From Shewanella aestuarii (GTDB taxonomy: Bacteria; Pseudomonadota; Gammaproteobacteria; Enterobacterales; Shewanellaceae): a stretch of DNA of 64,000 nucleotides. The notes beneath the pieces were generated by a model. That model was not told the DNA's origin. It made no database searches and saw only the letters and a list, made by a program, of their open reading frames with translations. Within the stretch, counting starts at the first letter, position 1. Each line of letters begins with the position of its first letter. The stretch covers positions 62,001 through 126,000 of the forward strand of contig NZ_BMOT01000004.1 of NCBI RefSeq assembly GCF_014647215.1, read 5' to 3'. The position numbers and the translations under genes are program-made. Positions 18,758-28,036 of the stretch are shown piece by piece.

Positions 18758-20133
18758 TAACCTTCCCTCTCGATAATATCTAGGCAAGCACGTAATTCTT
18801 TACCAAAATCATACTTTCCGGGACAAACAAAGGTGCATAGCGCAAGATCTTCCTCATCTAATTCCAGTGCACCTAATAACTGAGCTTCATCGGTATCACG
18901 AACCACAAGGTCACGAATAAGTAAGGTAGGTAAAATATCTAGCGGCATAACCCGTGCTAACTGACCAAATGCCATCATGGCGCGGGCAGAACCACCAGCA
19001 TGGGTGGTGAAATCGAATAATTTTTTAGTGCGGCTAAAGCCCGACATCATAATGCCTGTTAAGCTGAATTTATTTTTATCGTTGCGCACCCAAGGTAACA
19101 ATTCGTGTTTGTCATCTTCAGACAACACACAAATTTGATTATGGAAACGTCCTAAATAATCATATACACCTGCTGCGGTATGGCCGTTTAGCACACTGCC
19201 AGATACCACTCTAGAATGAACGTCTTTAATTTTATCTGTAACGATGGGCGTGAGTTGTGCGCCTAATTGAGTACGAATTAAGCATGGTTCAAGCACGTTA
19301 GGACCAGAAAAAGCCACTACGCGATCGGTATATAGCTCACCGGTCAAAAATAATTTGCCGTAAGCTATGACATCTTGATAACCCAAATGCCAAACCGGAC
19401 GTTCAACGCTAGCAGGTAATAAGAAATGAATATGAGTGCCGACTAATCCAGCAGGATGAACGCCATTGAACTGATGAACTGAGACCTGTGTCAATTTAGC
19501 TGCAGCTTCTGCACTGAGTAAACAGGTTTGGTCGTCCTGACACAGAAACACCTGACCTTCAGTTAAATAACTCAGCACTTGTAAACCTGCTTCAAAGGCT
19601 TGGCTTTGTTCAGCAATAACAATGCGAGGATCAGCTGCAAGTGGGTTGGTGTCGATAGCGGTGACAAATATGCCCGCAGGTTGACTGTCTAACTGGGGCA
19701 CGCGAGAAAATGGCCGAGTACGTAATGCCGTCCATAAACCGCTGTCGACTAAGTTATCTACCACTTGCTGGCGAGACAATTGGCTTAAGTCATCATAGCA
19801 AGTAAAGCTTTTCGCTTGTTGCACTTGATCGCATTCGATCACCACAGCTTGCAAAACCCGCTTTTCACCGCGTTGTATCGCGCTGACTTTGCCGCTAGCT
19901 GGCGCAGTAAATTTGATCCCTGGGGTTTTCTTATCTTCAAAAAGCGCTTGCCCTTTGATGACATGATCACCTTCCTCGACCAACATGGTAGGTTTTAAAC
20001 CTACATATTCTTCACCTAATAAAGCTACGGTAGTGGCTTTTTCACCGTCAAACACTTGCTGAATGGGCTCGCCTGCAATAGGCACATCCAAGCCGCGTTT
20101 AATGGTTATTATTTGGTTTGAAACACCTGCCAT
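18757..20133 (-). CDS. nqrA: Na+-translocating NADH:quinone reductase subunit A
   Basis: The cytoplasmic, quinone-interacting subunit without membrane helices; 458 residues. It starts near IITIKRGLDVPIAGEP, the conserved NqrA opening, and has ALLGEEYVGLKPTM and HPAGLVGTHIHFLLP. The C-terminus ends CTFVCPGKYDFGKELR with the RnfC-like cysteine region. The ATG at 20133 has GGTGA upstream; ATG at 20145 is an alternative. It is first in nqrABCDEF. The upstream region holds a CRP-like site and the cydC terminator. Confidence 0.94.
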   Translation of the reverse strand: MAGVSNQIITIKRGLDVPIAGEPIQQVFDGEKATTVALLGEEYVGLKPTMLVEEGDHVIKGQALFEDKKTPGIKFTAPASGKVSAIQRGEKRVLQAVVIECDQVQQAKSFTCYDDLSQLSRQQVVDNLVDSGLWTALRTRPFSRVPQLDSQPAGIFVTAIDTNPLAADPRIVIAEQSQAFEAGLQVLSYLTEGQVFLCQDDQTCLLSAEAAAKLTQVSVHQFNGVHPAGLVGTHIHFLLPASVERPVWHLGYQDVIAYGKLFLTGELYTDRVVAFSGPNVLEPCLIRTQLGAQLTPIVTDKIKDVHSRVVSGSVLNGHTAAGVYDYLGRFHNQICVLSEDDKHELLPWVRNDKNKFSLTGIMMSGFSRTKKLFDFTTHAGGSARAMMAFGQLARVMPLDILPTLLIRDLVVRDTDEAQLLGALELDEEDLALCTFVCPGKYDFGKELRACLDIIEREG

Positions 20134-20254
20134 TTGTATCACCATCAAGAAAAATTCGATGAGTAATTTTAAATCTTTGCTAATGCTAATGTACGAACCC
20201 AGATCACACTAACGAGGTATTGTGTAATTTTAAAACATGATAATTGGCGACTAT

Positions 20255-20270
20255 TGTGAAGCAGATCACT
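20255..20270. promoter_or_regulatory. CRP-like binding site upstream of nqrA
   Basis: TGTGA-AGCAGA-TCACT matches the CRP consensus TGTGA-N6-TCACA with one mismatch. It lies about 125 bases before the nqrA start. In Shewanella CRP is known to control respiratory genes, so a role at nqr is plausible but inferred. Confidence 0.55.
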
Positions 20271-20340
20271 TGTGGGGCTTAAGAATACAAAAAAATGTCA
20301 TTTTTACTACAAAAACAATATCCATCTTAGTAGGTAAAAT

Positions 20341-20379
20341 AGCCTCGCCTAAGCCCGTAGATTAAGGGTTTAGGCGGCT
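20341..20379 (-). terminator. Probable terminator of cydDC
   Basis: A hairpin with stem GCCTAAACCC/GGGCTTAGGC, extended by AGCC/GGCT, begins 5 bases past the cydC stop on the minus strand. The following T-run is short (ATTTTA), so the terminator is moderate. Confidence 0.55.
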
Positions 20380-20383
20380 CATT

Positions 20384-22084
20384 TTAACAAGGCAATGGAA
20401 AACTTTGTAACTTACCATCAATAAGTTGATAACAGCCATCCATTTGATTTAGTGCTGTGGTGCGGTGACTTATCATCAACACAGTTTTATGTTCTGCAAA
20501 CGCAAATAAAGTGGCTAGAATTTCGCGTTCAGTATGCTTATCTAAGCCTTCTGTGGGTTCATCAAGCAAGAGTAATGGCGCATCACGAAGCAGTGCTCTG
20601 GCAACACCAATACGCCGTTGCTCGCCGCCGGATAACTGCCTACCACCCTCACCCATCCACATGTTCAACGGTTTATCTCCCATTAACAAATGACCTAAAC
20701 CCACTTGTGACAGCACCTGTTTTAGTTTGTCATCGTGTGCAGAGCGTTTTTCATTAGCGATATAAGGTAATGCCAGCACTAAATTGTCTCGCAAGGTACC
20801 ACTAAATAGGTGCACCCTTTGGCTGACTACCGACATTGCCGCGCGTAAATTTGCCTCAGTGTAATTGGTAATCGACTGACCATCTAAAAGTATCGAGCCT
20901 GCATTTGATTGCCACTCTCGGGTGATCATATTCAACAAACTGGATTTACCACAGCCTGTTTTTCCTAAAATTGCCACTTTGTCTCCCGCGGCTAATTTAA
21001 GATTGATCCCTTGTAATATTGGCTGATTTTCTTGATAACTAAAATGTAAATTACAGATATCTAATGCCCCTGTTTGGGCAATAACATGCTGCTCTGTAGC
21101 AAACTGCACCGCAGGAGCTTGTTCAGTTAGCCCACTGACTCGCTCAGCAGCCAGCACGGTACTCGATAAATGTTGAAACGCTCCAGCTACTGGCATCATC
21201 ATTTCTAAACAGGCCATAGTGGCAAACACTACCATCGCAAATAAGGGACCTGGAGGAACTGCCTCACCGACACCTTTTGCGGCAACATATAACATCAACA
21301 ATACCGCAAAACCATTGGTTAGAATTAAGATAGCTTGGCTTAATCCGGTAATTTTTGCCATGGTCAATTGGCTGCTAAAAAAGCGATGTTGTTGTTGATA
21401 TATTCTGGCTAAATAATCTTGATTCGCTGCAAATAAACTTAACTCAGCCTGCCCTTGGATCACATCAAGCAGTTGCACTCTAAACCTTTGCTTTGTTTCA
21501 ATTAACGTCTGGCCAGGCACTTTACCTAATCGATAAAAAACAGCCGGCAACACCAATAAAACCACCAGCAAAAAACCACAAAGTGTTAACGCTAAACTTG
21601 GATCAAACCAGGCAATGAATACGTATAGCGCAGCTATCATTAATAATGATGCGCTCATTGGGATCAGTAAACGTAGATAAAGATGATCTAAGGTATCGAT
21701 GTCGGCAACTAAGCGATTCAATAAATCGCCTTTTCTTAGGCCCTGTAAATTGGCGGCACTAAGAGGTAATAACTTTTGCCACGCCCAAACGCGTAAATCA
21801 GTTAATAACTTAAATGTTGCCTCATGGGTAGCCAAACGCTCACCGTATCGACTTGCTGTGCGAGCTATCGATAAAAAACGCACTCCACCTGCTGGAGTGA
21901 AAAAATTAAAAGATTGTGCTGTCAGTACAGTTAAACCCGCAACTGCTGTGGCAGATAAAAACCAACCAGATAAAGATAACAACCCGACCCCAGCCAACAG
22001 AGTAATAAAGCTGAGCAACAAGCCCGTTACCATCATTAACCACTGGCGCCGGAACAGTTTTAGAAAAGGAAGCAAGACCTTCAT
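20384..22084 (-). CDS. cydC: Thiol reductant ABC exporter subunit CydC
   Basis: A 566-residue half-transporter fused to its ATPase. The N-terminal six-helix membrane domain contains LLSLSGWFLSATAVAG, a CydC hallmark. The ATPase has Walker A GKTGCGKSS, signature LSGGEQRRIGVARALL and Walker B LLLLDEPTEGLD. With CydD it exports cysteine and glutathione to the periplasm, which is required to assemble cytochrome bd. Its ATG overlaps the cydD stop by four bases (ATGA), which indicates coupling. The cydAB genes are not in the window. Confidence 0.93.
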   Translation of the reverse strand: MKVLLPFLKLFRRQWLMMVTGLLLSFITLLAGVGLLSLSGWFLSATAVAGLTVLTAQSFNFFTPAGGVRFLSIARTASRYGERLATHEATFKLLTDLRVWAWQKLLPLSAANLQGLRKGDLLNRLVADIDTLDHLYLRLLIPMSASLLMIAALYVFIAWFDPSLALTLCGFLLVVLLVLPAVFYRLGKVPGQTLIETKQRFRVQLLDVIQGQAELSLFAANQDYLARIYQQQHRFFSSQLTMAKITGLSQAILILTNGFAVLLMLYVAAKGVGEAVPPGPLFAMVVFATMACLEMMMPVAGAFQHLSSTVLAAERVSGLTEQAPAVQFATEQHVIAQTGALDICNLHFSYQENQPILQGINLKLAAGDKVAILGKTGCGKSSLLNMITREWQSNAGSILLDGQSITNYTEANLRAAMSVVSQRVHLFSGTLRDNLVLALPYIANEKRSAHDDKLKQVLSQVGLGHLLMGDKPLNMWMGEGGRQLSGGEQRRIGVARALLRDAPLLLLDEPTEGLDKHTEREILATLFAFAEHKTVLMISHRTTALNQMDGCYQLIDGKLQSFPLPC

Positions 22085-23847
22085 ACGTTGGCCTCCTGTT
22101 GGATCAACTGATAAAACTTGCCCTGTGTGGCCATTAATGAGGTGTAATTTCCCTGCTCAATCAACAACCCTTTATCAAGCACGATAATGCTATCAAAACT
22201 CGTCAATTCTTCGAGTTTATGGGTCACCATAATCGCGGTGTTATCGGTAATGGCTTGCGAAAGCGAGTCCATCACGGCATTTGCACTTTGTTCATCTAAA
22301 CTGGCTGTCGGTTCATCCAGCATAAAAACACTGGCTTGCTGACTCAGTGCTCTGGCCAATGCAATACGCTGAGCTTGTCCAACCGATACCCCTGATGACT
22401 GATCGCTAATCATAGAATGTAATCCTTGGGGATGTTGCTGCACAAAATCGGCAAGGTGCGCTTTTTCAAGTAAATCCATGATCGCCGACTCACTCAAATC
22501 AGCTCTACCTAAAGCAACATTTTCGGCAATCGTGCCATGAAATAACTGCGGGTCCTGGCCTAACCAGGCAAGATGCCTGCGCCAATGGGTCATACTGATT
22601 GTGTTAAAGGGTTTGCCATTAATCAGTAACTCTCCCTTGTAAGGTAAAAAGCCCAACAGTGCTTGTAACAGGCTGGTTTTACCTGCACCGCTAGCGCCAA
22701 CAACCGCAACATGTTGCCCAGCTTTGATTTGAAATGACACGGGTCCAAGTAGACACTGTCCATCTGAACTCATTACCCTTAAATTATTGGCAACAATGTC
22801 GACCTGACGAAGATCAATCATCTCATCGCCGGATTGCGCAGCTGTATGCGTTAGCGGGTAATCAAGTAATTCAACTAATGACTCTGCGGCACCAATAGCT
22901 TGTGCTTTTGCATGGTAATGGGTACCTAAATCTCTCAGGGGTTGGTAAAATTCGGGGGCTAATATCAGTACAAACATACCGGTAAATAAACTGATTCCTA
23001 AGCCATAATGGCCAAAATCTAGATGGTGTAGATAACTAAAACCGAAATATACTGCCAATACGGCAATGGATAACGCAGCAAAAAACTCTAACACGGCTGA
23101 ACTTAAAAAAGCTAAACGTAAAACCGACATAGTGCGGCTTCTAAAATCTTCTGACGCCTGATGAATTTGGGTCACTTCCGCTTCACCACGATTAAACAGC
23201 TTTATCGTGGTTAACCCTTGTAAGCGATCCATAAAGTGGCCACTTAAACGGCTTAGGGCGGTAAAGTTTTTACGGTTGGCATCAGCAGCGCCCATTCCGA
23301 CTAAAATCATAAACATTGGGATTAACGGAGCCGTTGCTAATAACACTAAACCCGCAGCCCAATTTAATGGAAATACCACCACTAAAATACACAGGGGGAT
23401 GAATGCCGCTAACATCATTTGTGGCATATACTTGCTGTAAAAGTCATGTAAATCTTCGACTTGTTCAAGCACAATACTGGCCCAGGCACCTGCGGGCTTA
23501 CCTTTAATAAACGCCGGGCCTAATGCCACCAACTTATTTAACACGGCTTGCCTTATGTCTTGGCGTAACCGCTTACCAGCCTCAAAGCTAAATCGTTCTC
23601 GTCCATAAGCTAAACCCGCTCGAGCAATCAGCAAGGTGGCTACGCCGATAAAATAGGGCATTAATTGATTAACGGCTAGCTCTGCCATAATCACACCCTG
23701 TAGAATTTGGGCTATGCAGTAGGCTTGACCAATAATGGCAACACCGTTAAGTAAACCACAAAGGATAGCGAGCTTTAGGTAAATACCGCATGCAGATTGC
23801 TGAGACTTAAGCCATTTAGCTAATGTCTTTTCTAACGACTTATCCAT
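22081..23847 (-). CDS. cydD: Thiol reductant ABC exporter subunit CydD
   Basis: A 588-residue ABC half-exporter. The membrane domain includes EQVEDLHDFYSKYMPQM and GLTTIKLFNRGEAE, both typical of CydD. The ATPase domain has Walker A GASGAGKTS, a degenerate signature SVGQAQRIALARALS and Walker B VFMLDEPTASLD. It pairs with the downstream CydC, sharing a four-base overlap. The leader region up to the DUF3626 gene (about 170 bases) must hold the promoter; I see no clear operator there. Confidence 0.93.
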   Translation of the reverse strand: MDKSLEKTLAKWLKSQQSACGIYLKLAILCGLLNGVAIIGQAYCIAQILQGVIMAELAVNQLMPYFIGVATLLIARAGLAYGRERFSFEAGKRLRQDIRQAVLNKLVALGPAFIKGKPAGAWASIVLEQVEDLHDFYSKYMPQMMLAAFIPLCILVVVFPLNWAAGLVLLATAPLIPMFMILVGMGAADANRKNFTALSRLSGHFMDRLQGLTTIKLFNRGEAEVTQIHQASEDFRSRTMSVLRLAFLSSAVLEFFAALSIAVLAVYFGFSYLHHLDFGHYGLGISLFTGMFVLILAPEFYQPLRDLGTHYHAKAQAIGAAESLVELLDYPLTHTAAQSGDEMIDLRQVDIVANNLRVMSSDGQCLLGPVSFQIKAGQHVAVVGASGAGKTSLLQALLGFLPYKGELLINGKPFNTISMTHWRRHLAWLGQDPQLFHGTIAENVALGRADLSESAIMDLLEKAHLADFVQQHPQGLHSMISDQSSGVSVGQAQRIALARALSQQASVFMLDEPTASLDEQSANAVMDSLSQAITDNTAIMVTHKLEELTSFDSIIVLDKGLLIEQGNYTSLMATQGKFYQLIQQEANV

Positions 23848-24020
23848 GAAACTCCAACAACATTTCTTGATGCCAAACCATAATGATTGGCAAAAAGAAA
23901 ACAGATTATAAACTAGATAAAATAGCGTGTTAGCAAGCAGTATCGCAGTAGTGGCTTATCTAATACAGTTGATCAATTAATAATGTTAACTGCCGCACAG
24001 TTTATGAGAAGTCCCCTTAA

Positions 24021-25085
24021 TTAATCTAAGGGAATAGCGCCGTATTTTACTAATACATGCCATAACAATTTTAAATCTTGAATTTTTTTAGCATGGCTGG
24101 AGCGCTCGCTCCAGCTAGTAGGTTGTTTGCACAAAACATAAGCTGCGTCGCCAATAATGGCAGCATTGATAAGCTGTTCTTGAGCAACGGCATGTGCCAC
24201 ATTAGGCATATTTGCACCGCGAAAATCACTAGGCACGTCATCAAGCAGAAGTTGATAGCCGCCGTGCCAGGCTAATTGAATATCATACTCGTCGCATAAA
24301 GCTTGTAACGATTCGCCTACTTGAGTTTGTTTAAAACTTGGGTCAGCTACCAACATGTCGATGTCATCATCTAACGACACTTCACCATGAATTTGAGCTT
24401 CAATATAATGATCAAGGTTACAGCTAGGCTGTCGCTTAAATCGGCCTTCTAACGAGTCGGCTAATTCAGCCACTAGGTGATCAATCAATATTGTCGGTTT
24501 AAGCCCTGTGATCCCCAAAGCATAATGGCGCTCAAAGCTTTCACTTAATAATGCCGCCAATACACCATCAAAACAGTTAATGGTGCCTTTCTCTTTAGGT
24601 AAGCGATACGAGTCCATATAACTAAAAGTACAACGAGACAATATTTGCGGGCGGGTGACAAAATAGCAACTGCCAAAACGAGGCGCTGGCCCCAATGCAC
24701 ACAACCCTAAATCTAAAGCACCATATTTAGGACGATGCTTAATGCCTGAATAGCATTGGCCAAATAGCTGGTTCTCCCAATGATCCCTTGGACCGCCTAA
24801 CTCTGGAGAAAGCTGACCGTTGGAAATATGCGTCTCAAACTGACTTTTGTAGTGACCGTCTTTAATCAAGCCATCAACCACTTTTAAGCCGCGACTGTCT
24901 AATCTATCGGGGTGAAAATGCAATGCCACTCGCCCATGCTGTGTTAATTGGCGCATAGCCACTTGTAAAGTATGGGTAGAAATATTAGACATTAACAGCA
25001 CATTTTTAATTAACGCATGGGCAGGATCGCGAAGCCCTAAAGCGATCTTTTCAATATGTGTGAGTGCCGCTAATTTTGAAGTCAT
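24021..25085 (-). CDS. DUF3626 domain-containing protein
   Basis: A 354-residue protein without signal peptide or membrane segments. The DUF3626 features I recognise are VALHFHPDRLDSRG near residue 75, YKSQFETHISNGQL, GPAPRFGSCYFV and HYIEAQIHGEVSL, a set of conserved His, Arg and Glu residues that suggests an enzyme with a His/Glu active site. AAGG lies about ten bases before the ATG at 25085, so the longer in-frame start at 25133 is not used. The function of DUF3626 is not known to me. It is divergent from rhlE, and nothing links the two. Confidence 0.8.
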   Translation of the reverse strand: MTSKLAALTHIEKIALGLRDPAHALIKNVLLMSNISTHTLQVAMRQLTQHGRVALHFHPDRLDSRGLKVVDGLIKDGHYKSQFETHISNGQLSPELGGPRDHWENQLFGQCYSGIKHRPKYGALDLGLCALGPAPRFGSCYFVTRPQILSRCTFSYMDSYRLPKEKGTINCFDGVLAALLSESFERHYALGITGLKPTILIDHLVAELADSLEGRFKRQPSCNLDHYIEAQIHGEVSLDDDIDMLVADPSFKQTQVGESLQALCDEYDIQLAWHGGYQLLLDDVPSDFRGANMPNVAHAVAQEQLINAAIIGDAAYVLCKQPTSWSERSSHAKKIQDLKLLWHVLVKYGAIPLD

Positions 25086-25367
25086 TGATGCCTTAATAGC
25101 AAATAAGATGAAAATAAACGCGAAATAAACCAAAGTGAATGCGCAATAATCGACAGCCGCATCACAGTATTTGGATTTTAAAATGCACCAAGTAATTCAT
25201 TGTATGCAATATTGCATCATTTCGCACTGATGATTAACACTTTTTCACCCTTTGCTACAATGTGTTTTAATAGCACTGGTAAGGCTTTTCAGGTAAGATG
25301 CACGCCCGCCGATATTGGCCACCTTTAATATATTTAACCGCTTAGGCTGTTAATTGAGATGTAATCT

Positions 25368-26903
25368 ATGAGTTTTGAAAACCTAGGACTAAGTGCTGCA
25401 ATTTTAAAAGCAGTTGCCAAACAAGGTTATGACACCCCATCCCCTATTCAAGCCCAAGCCATTCCAGCAGTGTTAAAGCGCCAAGATGTCATGGCCGCAG
25501 CCCAAACCGGAACCGGTAAAACAGCGGGATTTACACTACCAATCCTCGAATTATTATCTCAAGGTACTCCTGCTAAACGCGGTTATGTACGTACTTTAGT
25601 ATTAACGCCAACCCGTGAACTAGCAGCGCAAGTACAAGAAAGCGTGGCAACTTACGGTAAGCATTTACCGCTTAAGTCTGCCGTGGTATTCGGTGGGGTT
25701 TCTATTCAGCCTCAGCTTGCGGCATTAAAAAATGGCGTGGATATTCTGGTTGCGACACCAGGCCGCTTATTGGATCTATATCAGCAACGTGCAATTAACT
25801 TTGATCACCTTGAGATCTTAGTGCTTGATGAAGCCGATCGCATGTTAGACATGGGCTTTATTCGTGACATCCGTAAAATTCTGTCTTTCTTACCAGCGAA
25901 GAGACAAAATTTGATGTTTTCGGCCACGTTTTCGGATGAAATACGCGAACTAGCCAAAGGCCTAGTGAACAACCCAGTTGAAATATCGGTAACGCCAAGA
26001 AACAGCACAGCCAATAGTGTTGAGCAAAGCATTTATGCATTAGATAAAACGCGTAAATCAGCGGCATTAATTGAACTCATAAAAATCAATGATTGGCATC
26101 AGGTGTTGGTGTTTTCTCGTACCAAGCATGGCGCAAATCGTTTAGCCAAAAGTTTAGAAGCCGCAGGCATCACAGCCGTTGCAATTCACGGTAATAAAAG
26201 TCAAACAGCACGCACCAAAGCGTTAGCCGACTTCAAACGTGGCGCAGCTCAAGTGATGGTTGCCACCGATATTGCTGCACGCGGTATTGATATCGACCAA
26301 CTCCCGTTTGTGGTTAACTTCGACCTTCCTCAAGTGCCTGAAGACTATGTTCACCGTATTGGCCGTACGGGTCGTGCGGGTGCTTCAGGGCAAGCTGTTT
26401 CGTTAGTAAGCGAAGAAGAAGGTAAATTATTACGTGACATTGAAAAACTGATTAAACGTCAAATTACCCGTAATGTCTTACCGGGTTTTGAAGCCAACTT
26501 TAATCTTGCTGACACCCAGCTTAGTGGTGGCGCAGCGAAGAAATCGACTGGCCGTTCAACCAGTTCACGTACAAAAAGCTCTGCCTCTGGACAGGATAAT
26601 AAAATTCACCAAAGAAGAAGCAATAATAGTGAGCCCAAAAGCCACAGTAGTAATACATCGTCTGAAAGCGCAGCAACAAAAAGCCGCCCACCTAGACGTA
26701 AAAAGCCATTGGTTGATTTAGGGCCTAAATTTGCTAATAGAGCGCAAACACCAAAAACGAGTGAACCAAAAGCCACTGACACTAAGGCGAATAAGCCAAA
26801 TAATCCTAAGCCACAAAAAGCACCAACTGGCGAAGGCGCAGCGTCAAAGCAAAAGGTAGATCCTTATGTCAATGCAAGATTAAAGCTAAAGTCGAAAGAG
26901 TAA
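25368..26903 (+). CDS. rhlE: DEAD-box ATP-dependent RNA helicase RhlE
   Basis: A 511-residue RNA helicase. The core has Q motif SPIQAQAIP, motif [10 protein letters not shown], Ia [13 protein letters not shown], motif II DEADRML, motif III SATFS, and in the second RecA domain [10 protein letters not shown] and [10 protein letters not shown]. Residues from about 390 on form a low-complexity basic tail rich in Ser, Lys, Pro and Thr, typical of RNA-binding tails in RhlE proteins. It acts in the cytoplasm on structured RNA, often at low temperature or in ribosome assembly. Its 5' leader is about 280 bases to the DUF3626 gene. Confidence 0.94.
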   Translation: MSFENLGLSAAILKAVAKQGYDTPSPIQAQAIPAVLKRQDVMAAAQTGTGKTAGFTLPILELLSQGTPAKRGYVRTLVLTPTRELAAQVQESVATYGKHLPLKSAVVFGGVSIQPQLAALKNGVDILVATPGRLLDLYQQRAINFDHLEILVLDEADRMLDMGFIRDIRKILSFLPAKRQNLMFSATFSDEIRELAKGLVNNPVEISVTPRNSTANSVEQSIYALDKTRKSAALIELIKINDWHQVLVFSRTKHGANRLAKSLEAAGITAVAIHGNKSQTARTKALADFKRGAAQVMVATDIAARGIDIDQLPFVVNFDLPQVPEDYVHRIGRTGRAGASGQAVSLVSEEEGKLLRDIEKLIKRQITRNVLPGFEANFNLADTQLSGGAAKKSTGRSTSSRTKSSASGQDNKIHQRRSNNSEPKSHSSNTSSESAATKSRPPRRKKPLVDLGPKFANRAQTPKTSEPKATDTKANKPNNPKPQKAPTGEGAASKQKVDPYVNARLKLKSKE

Positions 26904-26941
26904 GCTTAAATCGGGCAAGCACCGAATCGCAAAAATGAATT

Positions 26942-26969
26942 AAAAATGGAGGCCTAGGCCTCCATTTTG
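26942..26969. terminator. Bidirectional rho-independent terminator
   Basis: The palindrome AAAATGGAGGCC/GGCCTCCATTTT with a two-base loop lies between rhlE and the convergent small membrane-protein gene. Confidence 0.88.
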
Positions 26970-27007
26970 TTATTTAACCTGTCTTAGCTGAGCGATAAAT
27001 CTAAAGC

Positions 27008-27382
27008 TTATTTATCGTTATAGTCTGAAATGGTAACCCGCTCTTGATTGGATAAACGTATTTCAATGCCGTCCACTGTGGTTATTTTTCGCGCGTGGAT
27101 ATCTTTTTTACGTACTTGATATTGGCTCGACATCGCTTCGATAGGCGAGCTAATTTGCACAGTAACTATGCGATTATCGTCATATAAGTTCCATCCCCAA
27201 AAAACCGCCGTAGACAACATAGAGAGTGCAATTACGCCATAAATAATCACTTTATTCGTTAGAGGATGCTTGGTTTGTTCAACTATTGCTTGTTGTGTTT
27301 TAGTGGGTGTTTTTCTGCCGCGACGTAAATAAAATAACGCCCCAATAATCACCAATAGTGTGACTAAAATTTTAGTTAGCAC
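27008..27382 (-). CDS. Small membrane protein of unknown function
   Basis: A 124-residue product with two predicted membrane helices: residues about 2-20 (LTKILVTLLVIIGALFYL) and about 45-65 (VIIYGVIALSMLSTAVFWGW), joined by a basic cytoplasmic loop (RRGRKTPTKTQQ). The last 55 residues are polar and should lie on the same side as the N-terminus if it forms a hairpin with an even number of passes. I do not recognise a domain. Its ATG has AAAGGAG nearby. It converges with rhlE across a terminator and is otherwise isolated. Confidence 0.65.
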   Translation of the reverse strand: MLTKILVTLLVIIGALFYLRRGRKTPTKTQQAIVEQTKHPLTNKVIIYGVIALSMLSTAVFWGWNLYDDNRIVTVQISSPIEAMSSQYQVRKKDIHARKITTVDGIEIRLSNQERVTISDYNDK

Positions 27383-28036
27383 ATAAAACTCCTTTTAATA
27401 AGAAGTACTATTGTACATAAAAACCATCACAATACTGTGACGCTTACACGCATTAAAGAGGCCTGCACTCTACCGATATTGAACAAGACTAAAAATGGTG
27501 AGAGTTATTATTAATAGGAAAATGATGCAGCAATTCAAACCGTTCTAAAAGGCAAAATATTGGCAGTATTAAAACCCTTTAAACAACTGTAATTATTAGT
27601 GATAAATCCTTTGTAAATTTATGAAGACATTTTTATGACGTATCTAACCCGCAAAATGATAATGATTTGTTAAAAAATTTGAACAAGTTGTCACAATTGG
27701 TTATCTTGTGCGCTGCAAAGGAAATGCGTAAACAATATTTTTACGCTCAGCAATAATTAGAATCAGAAAAAATGGTCATGGAAGATGTAAGCAGAGTAAC
27801 GTTTTGTGAATCATCACATTCTGCGTTTTAGGGTATTTTTCTCTTACATAATGGGCTCAAATGACATACGCAGCCACTTTCTGAATTTTTACTTCCGCAA
27901 ACTGAATACCAGTATTTACTAATTTGATCTAACACATGATAACGCTAAAGCATCAGCCGCACTGTAATTGGCGTTAAATAGCGATAAAAATAAAAATAAA
28001 AGTCTATTAGTTACATATTTGCAAGGGTGAATAACA
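27383..28036. other. 654-base intergenic region without a recognised gene
   Basis: AT-rich spacer upstream of the long pilin-like protein and of the divergent small membrane-protein gene. It should carry both promoters. I see only tiny frames without good ribosome-binding sites. TGTGA-ATCA-TCACA at 27805-27818 resembles a CRP site but has a four-base instead of six-base spacer. Confidence 0.5.

Noticed and set aside
27805..27818. TGTGA-N4-TCACA palindrome as a CRP site
   Set aside because: The spacer is four bases instead of the six required for CRP.
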